This document shows, one piece after another, positions 1-10,175 of a stretch of 64,000 nucleotides of DNA. Location of the stretch: positions 42,640,425 to 42,704,424 of the forward strand of contig CM075771.1 of the NCBI GenBank assembly GCA_037974665.1, given 5' to 3'. The notes beneath the pieces are model-generated. The model had not been told where the DNA came from, did not search any database, and was given only the letters and a program-made list of their open reading frames with translations. The stretch's first letter is position 1; each line of letters starts with the position of its first letter. Origin of the DNA: Ehretia macrophylla. Lineage: Eukaryota; Streptophyta; Magnoliopsida; Boraginales; Ehretiaceae. The position numbers were made by a program, and so were the translations under genes.

Positions 1-311
1 AGTCGGTCAAAACGAGCCTCGTACTGGGCCACCGTCATGTTACCCTGGGTCAAGTGCATGAACTCCTCGATCCGCCTCTGCCTGGAAACTGCAGGTACAT
101 ATTTCTCCTTGAATGCCTTAACGAAATTACCCCACAAGCGAGGTGTCTGATCAGTTTCCCACAGTGCCTCCACAGTGTGCCACTAATGTTCAGTATCCCC
201 GTGCAACAGAAACACTACAAACTCCACCTTTTCTTCATCAGTATAATCAAGTGGCCTGAAAATCTTCTCGATCTCGGACAGCCAAGCCTCTGCTTTCTCA
301 TCATCAGCTTC
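1..311 (-). pseudogene. gag fragment of element L (retrotransposon gag domain)
   Basis: On the minus strand this stretch encodes the central gag region. Phrases such as NQGNMTVAQYEARFDRLSR, also readable in R, are typical of the plant Ty3/gypsy retrotrans_gag domain that builds the virus-like particle. It runs off the left edge of the window and ends on the right at the insertion point of E1. The rest of the same gag resumes at 8371. It is a fossil fragment and not a host gene. Confidence 0.85.
307..311. repeat. Left target-site duplication of E1 (GCTTC)
   Basis: GCTTC directly precedes the TGTAATACCC end of the E1 5' LTR and is repeated at 8366-8370 just after the 3' LTR. The uninterrupted gag of element R at the matching place (about 62290-62295) carries a single GCTTC. 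This confirms a 5-bp duplication made at integration. Confidence 0.95.
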
Positions 312-578
312 TGTAATACCCGAGCCCGGAATGTGAAATTTCTTGTTTATTATTTTGAAAATTATATTTCCTTAAATTCTTTGAGAATTAATTGTTACTT
401 TCTTGCTGTCGCAACGTGCATTGCATTTAGGGAGCGATAGCTAGAGAACGGTTTCTAGTCCTCAACAAATAGTGAAACTAGTATTTAGATGACTTGAATT
501 TTATATTTTAATTGTTGCTAGCTGAAATTTATATTGGTGATAGTTATTTTAGCTTAAAATGCATTGAAATAAGGCCAT

Positions 579-643
579 TTGACCAAGTTTTAAGTTGTTT
601 GACCAAGGGCTTTGACCCTTTGACCAAGTAGACCTCTTATAAG
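579..643 (+). promoter_or_regulatory. Probable U3 promoter: four TTGACC boxes then CTTATAAG
   Basis: TTGACC occurs at 579-584, 599-604, 612-617 and 620-625, followed by CTTATAAG at 636-643. TTGACY is the core of the W-box bound by plant WRKY factors, and CTTATAAG could serve as a TATA element. The same arrangement is kept in the 3' LTR at +5,771. Transcription from here is inferred from sequence only. A related TTGAC cluster occurs in S1. Confidence 0.45.
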
Positions 644-819
644 CTTAAAACAAAACAAAATAAAAAAAATAGCATCTGAAACAGCCCAAGCAGGCCGTGA
701 GCTTCAAGAGAGAAAAAAAAAACCTTTCAACTTCCAATCGTTCAATCTTCACGTGAGCTCGTGCGGGGTGGTTTCCGAGGTGACCAGCGTTGTTTTCCTA
801 GCGACTAGGAGTACCTAAG

Positions 820-2082
820 GTGAGGGAAGCATGTTATTTGCGCATTTAAAAGTCAAGTATATCAACATTGTGATTTTTAGATTTTATCCGTAGATTGTCG
901 TTTAAAGCATTTTGATGCTTCTAGAATGTTCCTTGGCAATTGTAGAACGTGTATTTATAGCTTTTTAACATTTTCTGTGGTTAAATGTTGAGATTGCAAT
1001 TTAAATTGGATGTTGAATAGTGTTTTGTGAATAGTAAACCCTTGAAATGATGAAGTTGCTCCGTTATGCTATCCGTTGATGTAGAAATGTGCTAGGTGTG
1101 TTAGAATGCCTAAATGCATGGTTTTTTTGGGTTGCGTAATGGAAAAAATGAGAATTAAGCCTTGGTGAAAGTTAGGGTCGTTTAGGTCGAGTTTGGTGTT
1201 TTCTCGTTTTGCATGTTGGCATTGTTTCGGGAGGCCATGGAAGCACTTTTGGTGTGATTATGGCGTTGGTTGGGTGTTTGGTTGATATAGTTGAAGTTCA
1301 AACGAGTAAAGGGGAAAATTGGGACTTTGCGTGAATTCTAGGGTTAAGTAGGGTTTCGGGGTCTTTAGACGTGCCTTGTGGTGACCTAGGAGGATTGGCG
1401 AAGTCGGTTTCCAGAACTCGTGGCTCGTTTGGAAATGGTAGTGTTTTGATAGTTGGGGCCGATTTGTGTTTTTGCTTGTTTTCTTGATTTTATGCCTATA
1501 GAATGCTTAGGGTTACTTGATATACTTGTTTGAATTGATCTTAATTGAAATGCATACCAACTGTTGCTATTGCGTGCGAGAGTAACCTACTTTGTTATTC
1601 TCCCATGTGTGGCTTAATTGCTCGTATATCGCCTTGTATCGAGTCTTGCATTGCATAGTGTCTCGCGCGTGAGTGATGGGCCTCTCTGGGTAGCCTCGGG
1701 TTGCCAGTGTTGGTTGCTCTAGCTCCGCTGCTATTCCCTTTTCTCGCTTGGGTTGCCTCCCAGGGAGTTTTGGGTCGTAGGTTGATGGATACTTCCGGGG
1801 TATTCCAAACTGGTGTTATAAGGTGGTTTGGGCTGGCACGTCGTAATCGAATTCGTGTTTGAAAGTTTCTCGTGAAAAGAGTATCGTATCCTTTGAATGA
1901 GTGTTTACAGCTTTAAATACTTGCCTTGCTTTATTGATGGCTTTATTGGTATCTCTATATGATACTTGTTTGTATTGCTTGACTAATTGCATTGCATACT
2001 CCTCTCATCTCCATCCTTGAGACCAATTGCCCTCGCTGAGCAATAGTTTTTGCTCATTCCTCTCTATACTATATTTTTACAG
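820..2082 (+). other. Candidate LTR-resident leader intron
   Basis: CTAAG/GTGAGGG at 815-826 looks like a plant 5' splice site. TATTTTTACAG/GAG ending at 2082 looks like a 3' splice site. The 3' LTR keeps the pair (AAG/GTAAGG at 6591, CAG ending 7853). Minus-strand LTRs R and S2 hold the same donor word and a comparable TTTATCATCTCAG acceptor. If used, a leader intron of about 1.26 kb would be removed from LTR-initiated transcripts. This is inference from motif conservation; no transcript is seen here. Confidence 0.35.
2037..2056 (+). other. LTR stem-loop TGAGCAA/TTGCTCA
   Basis: TGAGCAA (2037-2043) pairs with TTGCTCA (2050-2056) around a six-base loop, giving a 7-bp stem preceded by CCCTCGC. 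S1 has a 9-bp stem at the homologous place with different base pairs (TGAGTATAC/GTATACTCA). L, S2 and R carry TGAGT...ACTCA on the minus strand. The role is unknown; its position just before the acceptor-like site suggests a leader RNA structure. Confidence 0.5.
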
Positions 2083-2593
2083 GAGTAGTTGAAGCAGACC
2101 CTCTTGAAGTAATTGAGGAAGAGGAACAGGTGGAGGTGTTCCCATGATAGCACTTCTTTGCTTTGCTAGTGGTTGGTTACCAGATTTTGTGCGAGCCTTG
2201 CTTGATATGTATATTGCTTGGAAGTCGCTTAATTTTGAGGCTTGTAGCCTTGTATGTATTTTCTAGTTTGAGGCCTCTACGGTCTTATGTTGTATAAGTT
2301 GAAAGAATGTAAAGTTGTAAACTTATACTCTTGTGACTAGTAAGGAAATGCATGCTAATGGAATTGGTTAGTGGCATAAATGCTTGTATACTATGCATAT
2401 CATTTTTGGGTTGCAAAGTTGGTTAATAAGAAATGTATGTTTCAAAGAAAGTTGACTTGTATTAATTGTTTTATGGCTTTCGCAAGTATTATGTTGATTT
2501 TAGGGTTTTCGGATCGTCTGCGGTACAGAGGAGACTCCGTCCGTGTGTCAGGTCCGGGCTTGGCCTTTTGTGGGGTCGGGTTGGGGCGTGACA

Positions 2594-2906
2594 TCTTTAG
2601 GTGGTATCAGAGCATGATAGTCTTGCATGAGCCGGGATATGTTTCTCGGTCTGTGGGGTAAAGGTCCAAAATGCTAGAATGTTATTGTATAATTGTTAAG
2701 TGGAAAGAAAGTGTTATAGCATGACTTTGTGAACTTGGAGTGCTTATGTGTTTAAAGTGAATTAGTTTGGCATGTCAATCTTGTGTTATGTGAATTGCGT
2801 GTTAGAATGTTTGATTGTTATTGACTTGAGTGTTATCTAATCTTATGTGCTATATTTCTGTCTATAAACTGCTTTTAAATGTTGCCAGCTATTGTGAATT
2901 GCTACT
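2594..2906 (+). other. E1 leader with tRNA-iMet primer-binding site
   Basis: TGGTATCAGAGC at 2602-2613 matches the primer site complementary to the 3' end of plant initiator tRNA-Met, and lies 8 bases after the LTR end. The remainder is untranslated leader up to a gag-like ATG at 2907-2909. No other feature is seen. Confidence 0.85.
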
Positions 2907-4050
2907 ATGCTGCCACATCGTGGTACTCAAGGTATAGGGTTAGATGAAGAGGCAGCAGAACAGGGTCCGCAACCGTTGCCTGAGCAGTTTATGGCTACCA
3001 TGACTACTGCAGTTGACCGGATTACCTAGGTACTGCATGAGCAGAGGCAGGATAGGAATAATCCCTAGGGAAATCAAGCTAATCCTAGTGGACATGGGTA
3101 TAGAGTTGAGAATAACTAGTTAGAGAAATTTCTGAGGCACGAGCTGGGAAAGTTCTTCAGGGAGCCGGATGATGAGGCAACCGAGAGATGGATTAACTGT
3201 GTTGAGAAAATTTTCACCGCTTTGAGGTACACTGATGAGGCAAGAATAGATTATGCGTCATTCTTATTTGAGGGTGATGCAGAGCAGTGGTGGAATACTG
3301 TCAGGTTGAGGTGGGATTGTGAGGATGTTCCACATTTATGGGATGATTTTGTAAGTGAGTTTCGGGATAAGTATATTCCCGAGATGGCTATGGAAAGGAG
3401 GGAGGACGAGTTTGTAGCCCTGAAGCAGGGAAATATGATTGTTGCACAGTACGAGGCTAGGTTTGTTAGCCTGTCGAGGTATATGCCCGAGTTGGTACGG
3501 CCGGCTAGGAGGATGATTCATAGGTTTGTCCGTGGGCTGAGAATGGACATTCAGTTGAATTTGACTAGGCAGACCTACACTACTTTTCCCGAGGCATTTC
3601 AGGAAGCCTCGAAGTTTGAGAAACGGAAGGTTGAGATGTTAGCTGAGAGCAGTCAGCCGAGTAAGAAACAGTATTTGGGCCAGAGCAGCCAGAGTCAGCC
3701 GAGGCAGTATCAGATTTCTGCACAGGTTCCTCAGAAACGTCCGTATCAGCCACAGCAGCAGATTCAGGCTAGGCCAGCTATGACTAGACCCCAGTAGGGA
3801 GGTATAGTTCCTACTACTACCAGAGCTCCAGCACCTACGGGAAACACTGCTGTAAGGCAAAATCAGCAGTGTAACTATTGTAATCGATCGGGGCATATTG
3901 AGGCTAATTGCTGGAGGAAGAGTGGTAAATGTATGGGTTGTGGCAGTGATGACCATAGGGTGAGAGATTGCCCTAAGTATAACAATGTTCAGGGCCGTAC
4001 TGGAGGCCAGGGTGTTCAGAATAGGGCTGCAGGTGCACGTCCAGCACAGA
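2907..4050 (+). pseudogene. E1 gag remnant: capsid-like domain and CCHC knuckles
   Basis: The region shows a retrotransposon gag domain. It has phrases like WWNTVRLRW, FVSEFRDKYIPEMA and QGNMIVAQYEARFVSLSRY around 3285-3490, then a Q/P-rich linker (3640-3795). Two zinc knuckles follow, of the form [14 protein letters not shown] and [14 protein letters not shown], near 3870-3975. In the family this protein forms the particle and binds RNA. The start is taken at the first in-family ATG after the leader. The coding frame is broken and this is a fossil. Confidence 0.85.
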
Positions 4051-4104
4051 GGGTTCAGGCTAGGGTCTTTGCACTGGATGTAGATGAGCTACCCGATACT
4101 ACAG

Positions 4105-4500
4105 CTCCTATACTAGCTTTACCTGAGGGAACAGAAAACTTTGTCGTCTACAGTGATGCATCTAAAGAAGGTTTGGGCTGTGTTTTAATGCAGAATAGTA
4201 AGGTGATTGCTTATGCTTCCAGGAAGTTGAAACCTTATGAAGTCAATTACCCTACACATGATCTCGAGTTAGCTGCAGTTGTGTTTGCTTTGAAGAAGTG
4301 GCGTCACTACTTGTGGGGTAGCAGATTTGAAATTTTTACTGACCACAAGAGTCTCAAGTATTTGTTTTCACAGAATGATCTGAATATGAGGCAGCGAAGA
4401 TGGCTAGAGCTATTGAGTGGTTACAACTGTTCTATTAACTACATGCCAGGTAAGGCAAATGTTGTTGCTGATGCTTTGAGCGAAAGGCTACTGTTGCAAG
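4105..4500 (+). pseudogene. E1 RNase H remnant
   Basis: The translation contains [49 protein letters not shown] and NVVADALS. These are hallmark RNase H segments of Ty3/gypsy pol: the catalytic D of SDAS, the E of HDLE and the D of TDH. The domain degrades the RNA strand during reverse transcription. It is part of a broken pol and is not expected to act alone. Confidence 0.85.
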
Positions 4501-4501
4501 C

Positions 4502-5860
4502 TTGATTATCAAGGATTGGGAGACTTTGGAAGAAATTTGTTCGTGGAAGCCAGAAGCTACTGAGGTAGGGATTCAATTTGCCAGTTTGCAGATTCAGTCA
4601 GGGTTGCTAGCACAGATCAGAGAGGCTCAGAAGATTGATCCTTACATTTTGAAGATCCAAGAAAAAGCTAAAGGGGGAGAGTTGGAGTTTAAATTACATG
4701 CAGATGGTATCTTCAGATTCAAGGACAGAGTATGTGTTCCTGGTGATCCGACTTTGAAGAATGAGATCCTGTCCGAGGCACTTAATTTGAGGTATACGAT
4801 TCACCCGGGCAATACAAAAATGTATAGAGACTTGAAACAACACTTTTGGTGGAACAATATGAAGAGGGAGATTGCTGGGTATGTATCCAGATGTTTGACT
4901 TGTCAGAGGGTTAAAGTTGAGCATCAGAGGCCAGCCGGACTTCTACAGCCGTTGTTGATTCCGCAATGGAAGTGGGTGCATATAACAATGGACCTTGTGA
5001 CCGATCTTCCTAGATCTCTGAGAGGGTGTGATTCTATTTGGATTGTTGTGGACCGCTTGACTAAAGTTACACATTTTATTCCCGTGAACAAACATGATAG
5101 CCTTGATAAGCTAGCTGAGCTTTATGTTGCTAATATTGTGAGATTGCATGGTGTGCCACAGAGTATAGTGTCAGATAGAGATCCCAGATTCAGATCTCGT
5201 TTTTGGCAAAAGTTGCAAGAGGCCCTGGGAACTAAGTTGAGCTTCAGTACTGCATATCATCCACAAACTGATGGCCAGTCTGAGAGAACAATCAGGATCT
5301 TGGAAGACATGCTTCGGGCATGTGTACTAGACTTTGGGAAGAACTGGGAGAAGTTTTTTGCCTTTAGCGGAGTTCGCCTACAACAATAGTTATCAATCTA
5401 CTATAGGTATGGCTCCTCACGAGGCGTTGTATGGTCGGAAATGCAGATCCTCGTTATATTGGGAAGAGGTTGGAGAGATGAGAACAGTTGATCCAACTGT
5501 GTTACCTAAGATGATTAAGATGGTAGATAATGTTCACCTTATTCGCCAGCGTATGCTTACAGCTCAGAGCCGTCAGAAGAGTTATGCAGATAAGCACTGT
5601 CGGGATCTTGAGTTTGATTTGGGAGATTGGGTGTTTCTTAAGATTTCTCCTCGGAAGGGATTGATTCGGCACGGTAAGAGCGGGAAACTTAGTCCCAGGT
5701 ATGTGGGTCCGTATGAGATCACCGAAAAGGTAGGTCCTTTGGCTTATCGGTTAGCTTTGCCTCCGAGCTTGTCGAGACTGCACGATGTGTTCCACGTGTC
5801 TATGTTAAAGAAGTACCATCCAGACCCTTCACATGTACTTGAACCAGAGCCTTTGCAGAT
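4502..5860 (+). pseudogene. E1 integrase remnant with GPY/F module
   Basis: An HHCC zinc-binding portion (HPGNTKMY ... CLTCQRVK) is followed by the catalytic core. In the core the DDE residues fall in [16 protein letters not shown] and QSERTIRILEDML. Further on come YNNSYQSTIGMAP and the C-terminal GPY/F module (KLSPRYVGPYEI, about 5685-5720). The enzyme inserts the cDNA into the host chromosome. The region is very similar to the integrase of R but comes from a distinct LTR lineage. It is broken. Confidence 0.87.
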
Positions 5861-5876
5861 TGAAGAAAAGTTGTCT

Positions 5877-6071
5877 TATGAAGAGAAACCGATTCGAATT
5901 GTGGATCGGAAAGTTCAGGAGCTTCGCAGGAAGAGTATTCCGTTAGTAAAGGTTATGTGGAATCATCATGGGTTTGAGGAAGCAACTTTGGAAAGAGAGG
6001 ACCAGGTTCGGGATCAGTATTCGGAGTTGTTTGTTGACCAGGTAGGAATTGCGTGGGCGCAATTGTTTTAA
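5877..6071 (+). pseudogene. E1 chromodomain-like tail
   Basis: After the integrase the translation reads EEKPIRIVDRKVQEL, then SIPLVKVMWNHHGFEEATLE. This is the pattern of the integrase-fused chromodomain of plant Tekay/Del chromoviruses. In the family this tail is thought to guide insertion to heterochromatin marked by histone H3 methylation. It ends just before the polypurine tract, and a gag-pol reading ends in this position in relatives. Confidence 0.72.
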
Positions 6072-6082
6072 GGGGGAGAGGG
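6070..6082 (+). other. E1 polypurine tract
   Basis: The run AAGGGGGAGAGG directly before the 3' LTR is the plus-strand DNA primer site expected for an LTR retrotransposon. Confidence 0.9.
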
Positions 6083-8365
6083 TGTAATACCCGAGCCCGG
6101 AATGTGAAATTTCTTGTTTATTATTTTGAAAATTATATTTCCTTAAATTCTTTGAGAATTAATTGTTACTTTCTTGCTGTCGCAACGTGCATTGCATTTA
6201 AGGAACGATAGCTAGAGAACGGTTTCTAGTCCTCAGCAAATAGTGAAACTAGTATTTAGATGACTTAAATTTTATATTTTAATTGTTGCTAGCTGAAATT
6301 TATATTGGTGATAGTTATTTTAGCTTAAAATGCATTGAAATAAGGCCATTTGACCAAGTTTTAAGTTGTTTGACCAAGGGCTTTGACCCTTTGACCAAGT
6401 AGACCTCTTATAAGCTTAAAACAAAACAAAATAAAAAAAATAGCAGCTGAAACAGCCCAAGCAGGCCGTGAGCTTCAAGAGAGAAAAAAAAAACCTTTCA
6501 ACTTCCAATCGTTCAATCTTCACGTGAGCTCATGCGGGGTGGTTTCCGAGGTGACCGGCATTGTTTTCCTAGCGACTAGGAGTACCTAAGGTAAGGGAAG
6601 CATGTTATTTGCGCATTTAAAAGTCAAGTATATCAACTTTGTGATTTTTAGATTTTATCTGTAGATTGTTGTTTAAAGCGTTTTGATGCTTCTAGAATGT
6701 TCCTTGGCAATTGTAGAACGTGTATTTATAGCTTTTTAACATTTTCTGCGGTTAAATGTTGAGATTGCAATTTAAATTGGATGTTGAATAGTATTTTATG
6801 AATAGTAAACCCTTGAAATGATGAAGTTGCTCCGTTATGCTGTCTGTTGATGTAGAAATGTGCTAGGTGTGTTAGAATGCCTAAATGCATGGTTTGTTTG
6901 GGTTGTGTAATGGAAAAAATGAGAATTAAGCCTTGGTGAAAGTCAAGGTCGTTTAGGTCGAGTTTGGCATTTTCTCGTTTTGCGTGTTGGCATTGTTTCG
7001 GGAGGCCATGGAAGCACTTTTGGTGTGATTATGGTGTTGGTTGGGTGTTTGGTTGATATAGTTGAAGTTCAAACGAGCAAAGGGGGAAATCGGGACTTTG
7101 CGTGAATTCTAGAGTTAAGTAGGGTTTCGGGGTCTTTAGACGTGCCTTGTGGTGACCTAGGAGGATTGGCGAAGTTGGTTTCCAGAACTCGTGGCTCATT
7201 TGGAAATGGTAGTGTTTTGATAGTTGGGGCCGATTTGTGTTTTTGCTTGTTTTCTTGATTTTATGCCTATAGAATGCTTAGGGTTGCTTGATATACTTGT
7301 TTGAATTGATCTTAATTGAAATGCATACCAACTGTTGCTATTGTGTGTGAGAGTAACCTACTTTGTTATTCTCCCATGTGTGGCTTAATTGCTCGTATAT
7401 CGCCTTGTATCGAGTCTTGCATTGCATAGTGTCTCGCGCGTGAGTGATGGGCCTCTCTGGGTAGCCTCGGGTTGCCAGTGTTGGTTGCTCTAGCTCCGTT
7501 GCTATTCCCTTTTCTCGCTTGGGTTGCCTCCCAGGGAGTTTTGGGTCGTAGGTTAATGGATACTTCCGGGGTATTCCAAACTGGTGTTATAAGGTGGTTT
7601 GGGCCGGCGCGTCGTAATCGAATTCGTGTTTGAAAGTTGCTCGTGAAAAGTGTATCGTATCCTTTGAATGAGTGTTTACAGCTTTAAATACTTGCCTTGC
7701 TTTATTGATGGCTTTATTGGTATCTCTATATGATACTTGTTTGTATTGCTTGACTAATTGCATTGTATACTCCTCTCATCTCCGTCCTTGAGACCAATTG
7801 CCCTCGCTGAGCAATAGTTTTTGCTCATTCCTCTCTATACTATATTTTTACAGGAGTAGTTGAAGCAGACCCTCTTGAGGTAATTGAGGATGAGGAACAG
7901 GTGGAGGTGTTCCCGTGATAGTACTTCTTTGCTTTGCTGGTAGTTGGTTACCAGATTTTGTGCGAGCCTTGCTTGATATGTATATTGCTTGGAAGTCGCT
8001 TAATTTTGAGGCTTGTAGCCTTGTATGTATTTTCTAGTTTGAGGCCTCTACGGTCTTATGTTGTATAAGTTGAAAGAATGTAAAGTTGTAAACTTATACT
8101 CTTATGACTAGTAAGGAAATGTATGCTAATAGAATTGGTTAGTGGCATAAATACTTGTGTAGTATGCATATCATTTTTGGGTTGCAAAGTTGGTTAATAA
8201 GAAATGTATGTTTCAAAGAAAGTTGGCTTGTATTAATTGTTTTATGGCTTTCGCAAGTATTATGTTGATTTTAGGGTTTTCGGATAGTCCGTGGTACTAA
8301 GGTGACTCCGTCCGTGTGTCGGGTTCGGGCTTGGCCTTTTTTCGGGGTCGGCTCGGGGTGTGACA
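6083..8365 (+). repeat. 3' LTR of E1
   Basis: This 2,283-bp LTR is collinear with 312-2593, starts TGTAATACCC and ends GGGTGTGACA. Most differences from the 5' copy are C/T or G/A transitions, as expected for methylated DNA. It carries the same TTGACC cluster, splice-like words and TGAG...CTCA stem-loop. Confidence 0.95.
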
Positions 8366-8370
8366 GCTTC
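8366..8370. repeat. Right target-site duplication of E1 (GCTTC)
   Basis: GCTTC here is identical to 307-311. It directly follows the TGACA end of the 3' LTR, and the interrupted gag of L resumes straight after it. Confidence 0.95.
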
Positions 8371-8619
8371 CCCGTGGAATTTGGACGGGCGAAAGTCAAG
8401 AAACTCCCTCATTCTGCTATGTCTCCCATGGTTACCATCATTCCTGTTGTTGTTGTTGTTGGCCTCACGTGCATCTTGATGCTCCATCACTCGTGATACG
8501 CGATCCATGGCATTCGCAATCATGTTAAACATAGCTATGTCGGGATTAGTTTGATAGGCATCTCTGGTCTCTTGGGGTTCACCGCTCCTATTAGTAGTGC
8601 GGGTACTAGGGCCAGCCAT
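8371..8619 (-). pseudogene. N-terminal gag fragment of element L
   Basis: The minus strand starts with an ATG at 8617-8619 (MAGPSTRTTNRSGEPQ). It continues through an amphipathic stretch (FNMIANAMDRVSRVMEHQD), a short Asn run encoded by a GTT microsatellite (about 8445-8460), and HSRMREFLDFRPSKFHG. The equivalent gag start in R is at 62552 and is about 90-95% similar by eye. The fragment ends at the E1 insertion. It is a fossil part of L. Confidence 0.82.
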
Positions 8620-8862
8620 CTATAGGCACAAATTACGATGCACAATTTATTGAAATACGAAAAATAAGAATTTAATGCAACATAATTCTAGAAACAATTA
8701 AGACATGTTAATCACTTAAGCACATAAAACATAGAAGGCACATTTAACATTATCACACAATAACGTATAGACAAGTCATCCTAATTATCTTAGGGCTCTA
8801 CCCATGGTCCGAGAGTTAAACCCGGCTTAAGCAATCTAAGCTCTGATACCATTCTTATAAGG
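8620..8862 (-). other. Leader and primer-binding site of element L
   Basis: GCTCTGATACCA at 8840-8851 is the reverse complement of TGGTATCAGAGC, the initiator-tRNA-Met primer site. It lies 11 bases inside the LTR edge. The rest is AT-rich leader with no coding signal, matching 62553-62829 of R. Confidence 0.85.
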
Positions 8863-10119
8863 TGTCACGCCCTAACCCGGCCTATAAGGTTAGACTAGGG
8901 TATGATCTAAACATTCAAGTCTCGTCGCGTACTTAATCGTTCATGAAAATTTAACACTTAATGTTTAGCCTAAACTCCAAAATTTTTCGGAAAACCGGCA
9001 GCATAACAGTTGTAATTGGGCTCTTGGTTCGACCTACTCCTCTAAACGCCTCAAATTTTCCAATCTCAATTTCATTTCCAACTAGGATTATTATTTACCA
9101 TCAATTGAAGCGCCTACTAACTATATGTCACGTTTGATTAGTAACCTAGGATGATACTATGTCTCGTTTGTTTGTTAATCCTCGTTATAAAGTACTTGTT
9201 GATCTTAGCTTAATAGCGACTACCTGCTTAAGATTGGCTAGGTTCATTTACTTAGTCCTTACCAGATATGTCATAATCCTTTGATAGATACTAGTAGTAA
9301 TAATAGCAAAATGATCATAGTAGTGTCTAGTGTCTGTCTAGTTAATATCAGTACAAACCAAAATTAGACCCCAAATTACAACGGGGGTCTTTTACAATAC
9401 AACATTGAGCAACATAAAAGAAATAGTCTTCAAGTAGCATAGTTCACAAATAGCCATAATCACGCAAAGCACATAGGACAGGCAATCACTCCAAGGGATC
9501 ATCGTTAGGCACATCGTTCTCAGGTACCTGTTCTTGATCTTCTTCACCTGAGATGATAAAAGAGGGTGAGTCCTTATGAACTCAGCGAGGGGGAGCGAGA
9601 AATAGGTTTTGAAACTCATTTTCCGGTTCAACTTATGAAAATCCTTTTGCAAGCATGAATATAACACAATTAAGTACATAACAATAATATAAAAGTAAAG
9701 GAACACAATTACCCGTCTTTCCTCCCCGAGGTCCTCTAGGAACCAAGCGAGAGTACTTATACACATAGTAAAAGGATACGGTGAGCTTTTGCTCTCAGTT
9801 GTTGCGGCCGACTTCAAATCATCCCCTTATCACGCCAAGTGGGTGTACTCCGGATGTACCCCGAAATCCTACGACCCAACTCTCCGAGGAAGTCTAGCCC
9901 CCAAGCGAGAGAGAGAATTGGACAATGGTAGTCACGGTTACACCGGCAAACCCGATGCTGCCTGGTGTGCGTGAATGCTACCACGCCAGAATGAAAGGTT
10001 GCAACCTTATATGCAATGCACGTTTATGACATATAATATATCACATTAGGAGGACAACAAAGTAGGTTGCCTCTGGACAGTCATAAGATTGTACATTGAC
10101 AAGTAAACATGCGAGGCAC
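8863..10119 (-). repeat. Partial 5' LTR of element L
   Basis: It begins TGTCACGCCC and matches the first 1.26 kb of the R LTRs (62830 onward, and 55243-56520) and of S2 (49310-50590). It includes the GAGGGTGAGT...ACTCAGCG stem-loop and the AAGCGAGAG block. It ends in GCGAGGCAC, where the relatives continue but satellite takes over here. No 5-bp duplication is expected or seen at this internal edge. Confidence 0.9.
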
Positions 10120-10175
10120 CGTAGAGCTCGCGAAGAGCCTTCCAACGGTATGCTGTGTACCGCGTAACTCCTTAC

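Larger units (their letters stand above)
312..2593 (+). repeat. 5' LTR of E1
   Basis: This 2,282-bp LTR begins TGTAATACCC and ends GGGCGTGACA, the usual TG...CA ends. It is collinear with 6083-8365 at about 97% identity by eye. It holds a TTGACC cluster and a CTTATAAG box (579-643), a donor-like AAG/GTGAGG at 817-825, a TGAG...CTCA stem-loop at 2037-2056 and an acceptor-like TTTTTACAG ending at 2082. Short open frames inside it are not supported as genes. Confidence 0.95.
312..8365 (+). mobile_element. Tekay-like Ty3/gypsy element E1, two LTRs, nested in L
   Basis: This is an 8,054-bp plus-strand LTR retrotransposon. It has a 5' LTR (312-2593), primer site (2602-2613), gag, RNase H, integrase, chromodomain-like tail, polypurine tract (6070-6082) and 3' LTR (6083-8365), flanked by GCTTC duplications. 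Order and motifs place it among the chromoviruses of the Tekay/Del lineage. It is broken: not every expected domain can be found, and I judge there are about half a dozen breaks. I count about 70 differences between its LTRs over 2.28 kb (about 3%). At 1.3e-8 substitutions per site per year this suggests an age near 1.2 million years. Its LTR is kin to solo LTR S1, not to L, S2 or R. Confidence 0.93.
1..10119 (-). mobile_element. Left Tekay-like Ty3/gypsy element L, interrupted and incomplete
   Basis: This is a minus-strand LTR retrotransposon fossil. Window position 1 already lies inside its gag and corresponds to about 61986 of element R. It continues to the right through the gag start (8619), the leader and primer site (8840-8851) and a 5' LTR beginning at 8863. 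Positions 312-8365 are a younger element (E1) inserted in its gag. The LTR matches those of S2 and R up to about 10119, where satellite begins, so only about 1.26 kb of an expected 3.5 kb LTR is present. Family assignment rests on near-identity of gag and LTR to R, whose integrase and chromodomain-like tail are of Tekay/Del type. It is a broken element and an older host of E1. The remainder lies outside the window to the left. Confidence 0.88.

Noticed and set aside
54-440. Plus-strand open frame at the left edge
   Set aside because: It is the antisense of the L gag and then crosses into the E1 LTR, so it is not a gene.
2602-2613. tRNA gene fragment
   Set aside because: TGGTATCAGAGC (and its reverse complement at 8840 and 62804) is the primer-binding site next to an LTR. 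There is no cloverleaf around it.
9392-9817. Open frame within the L LTR, with similar ones at 55849-56064 and 63413-63733
   Set aside because: They lie in the LTR next to the splice-like and stem-loop block, do not keep length or frame between copies, and match no protein family known to me.
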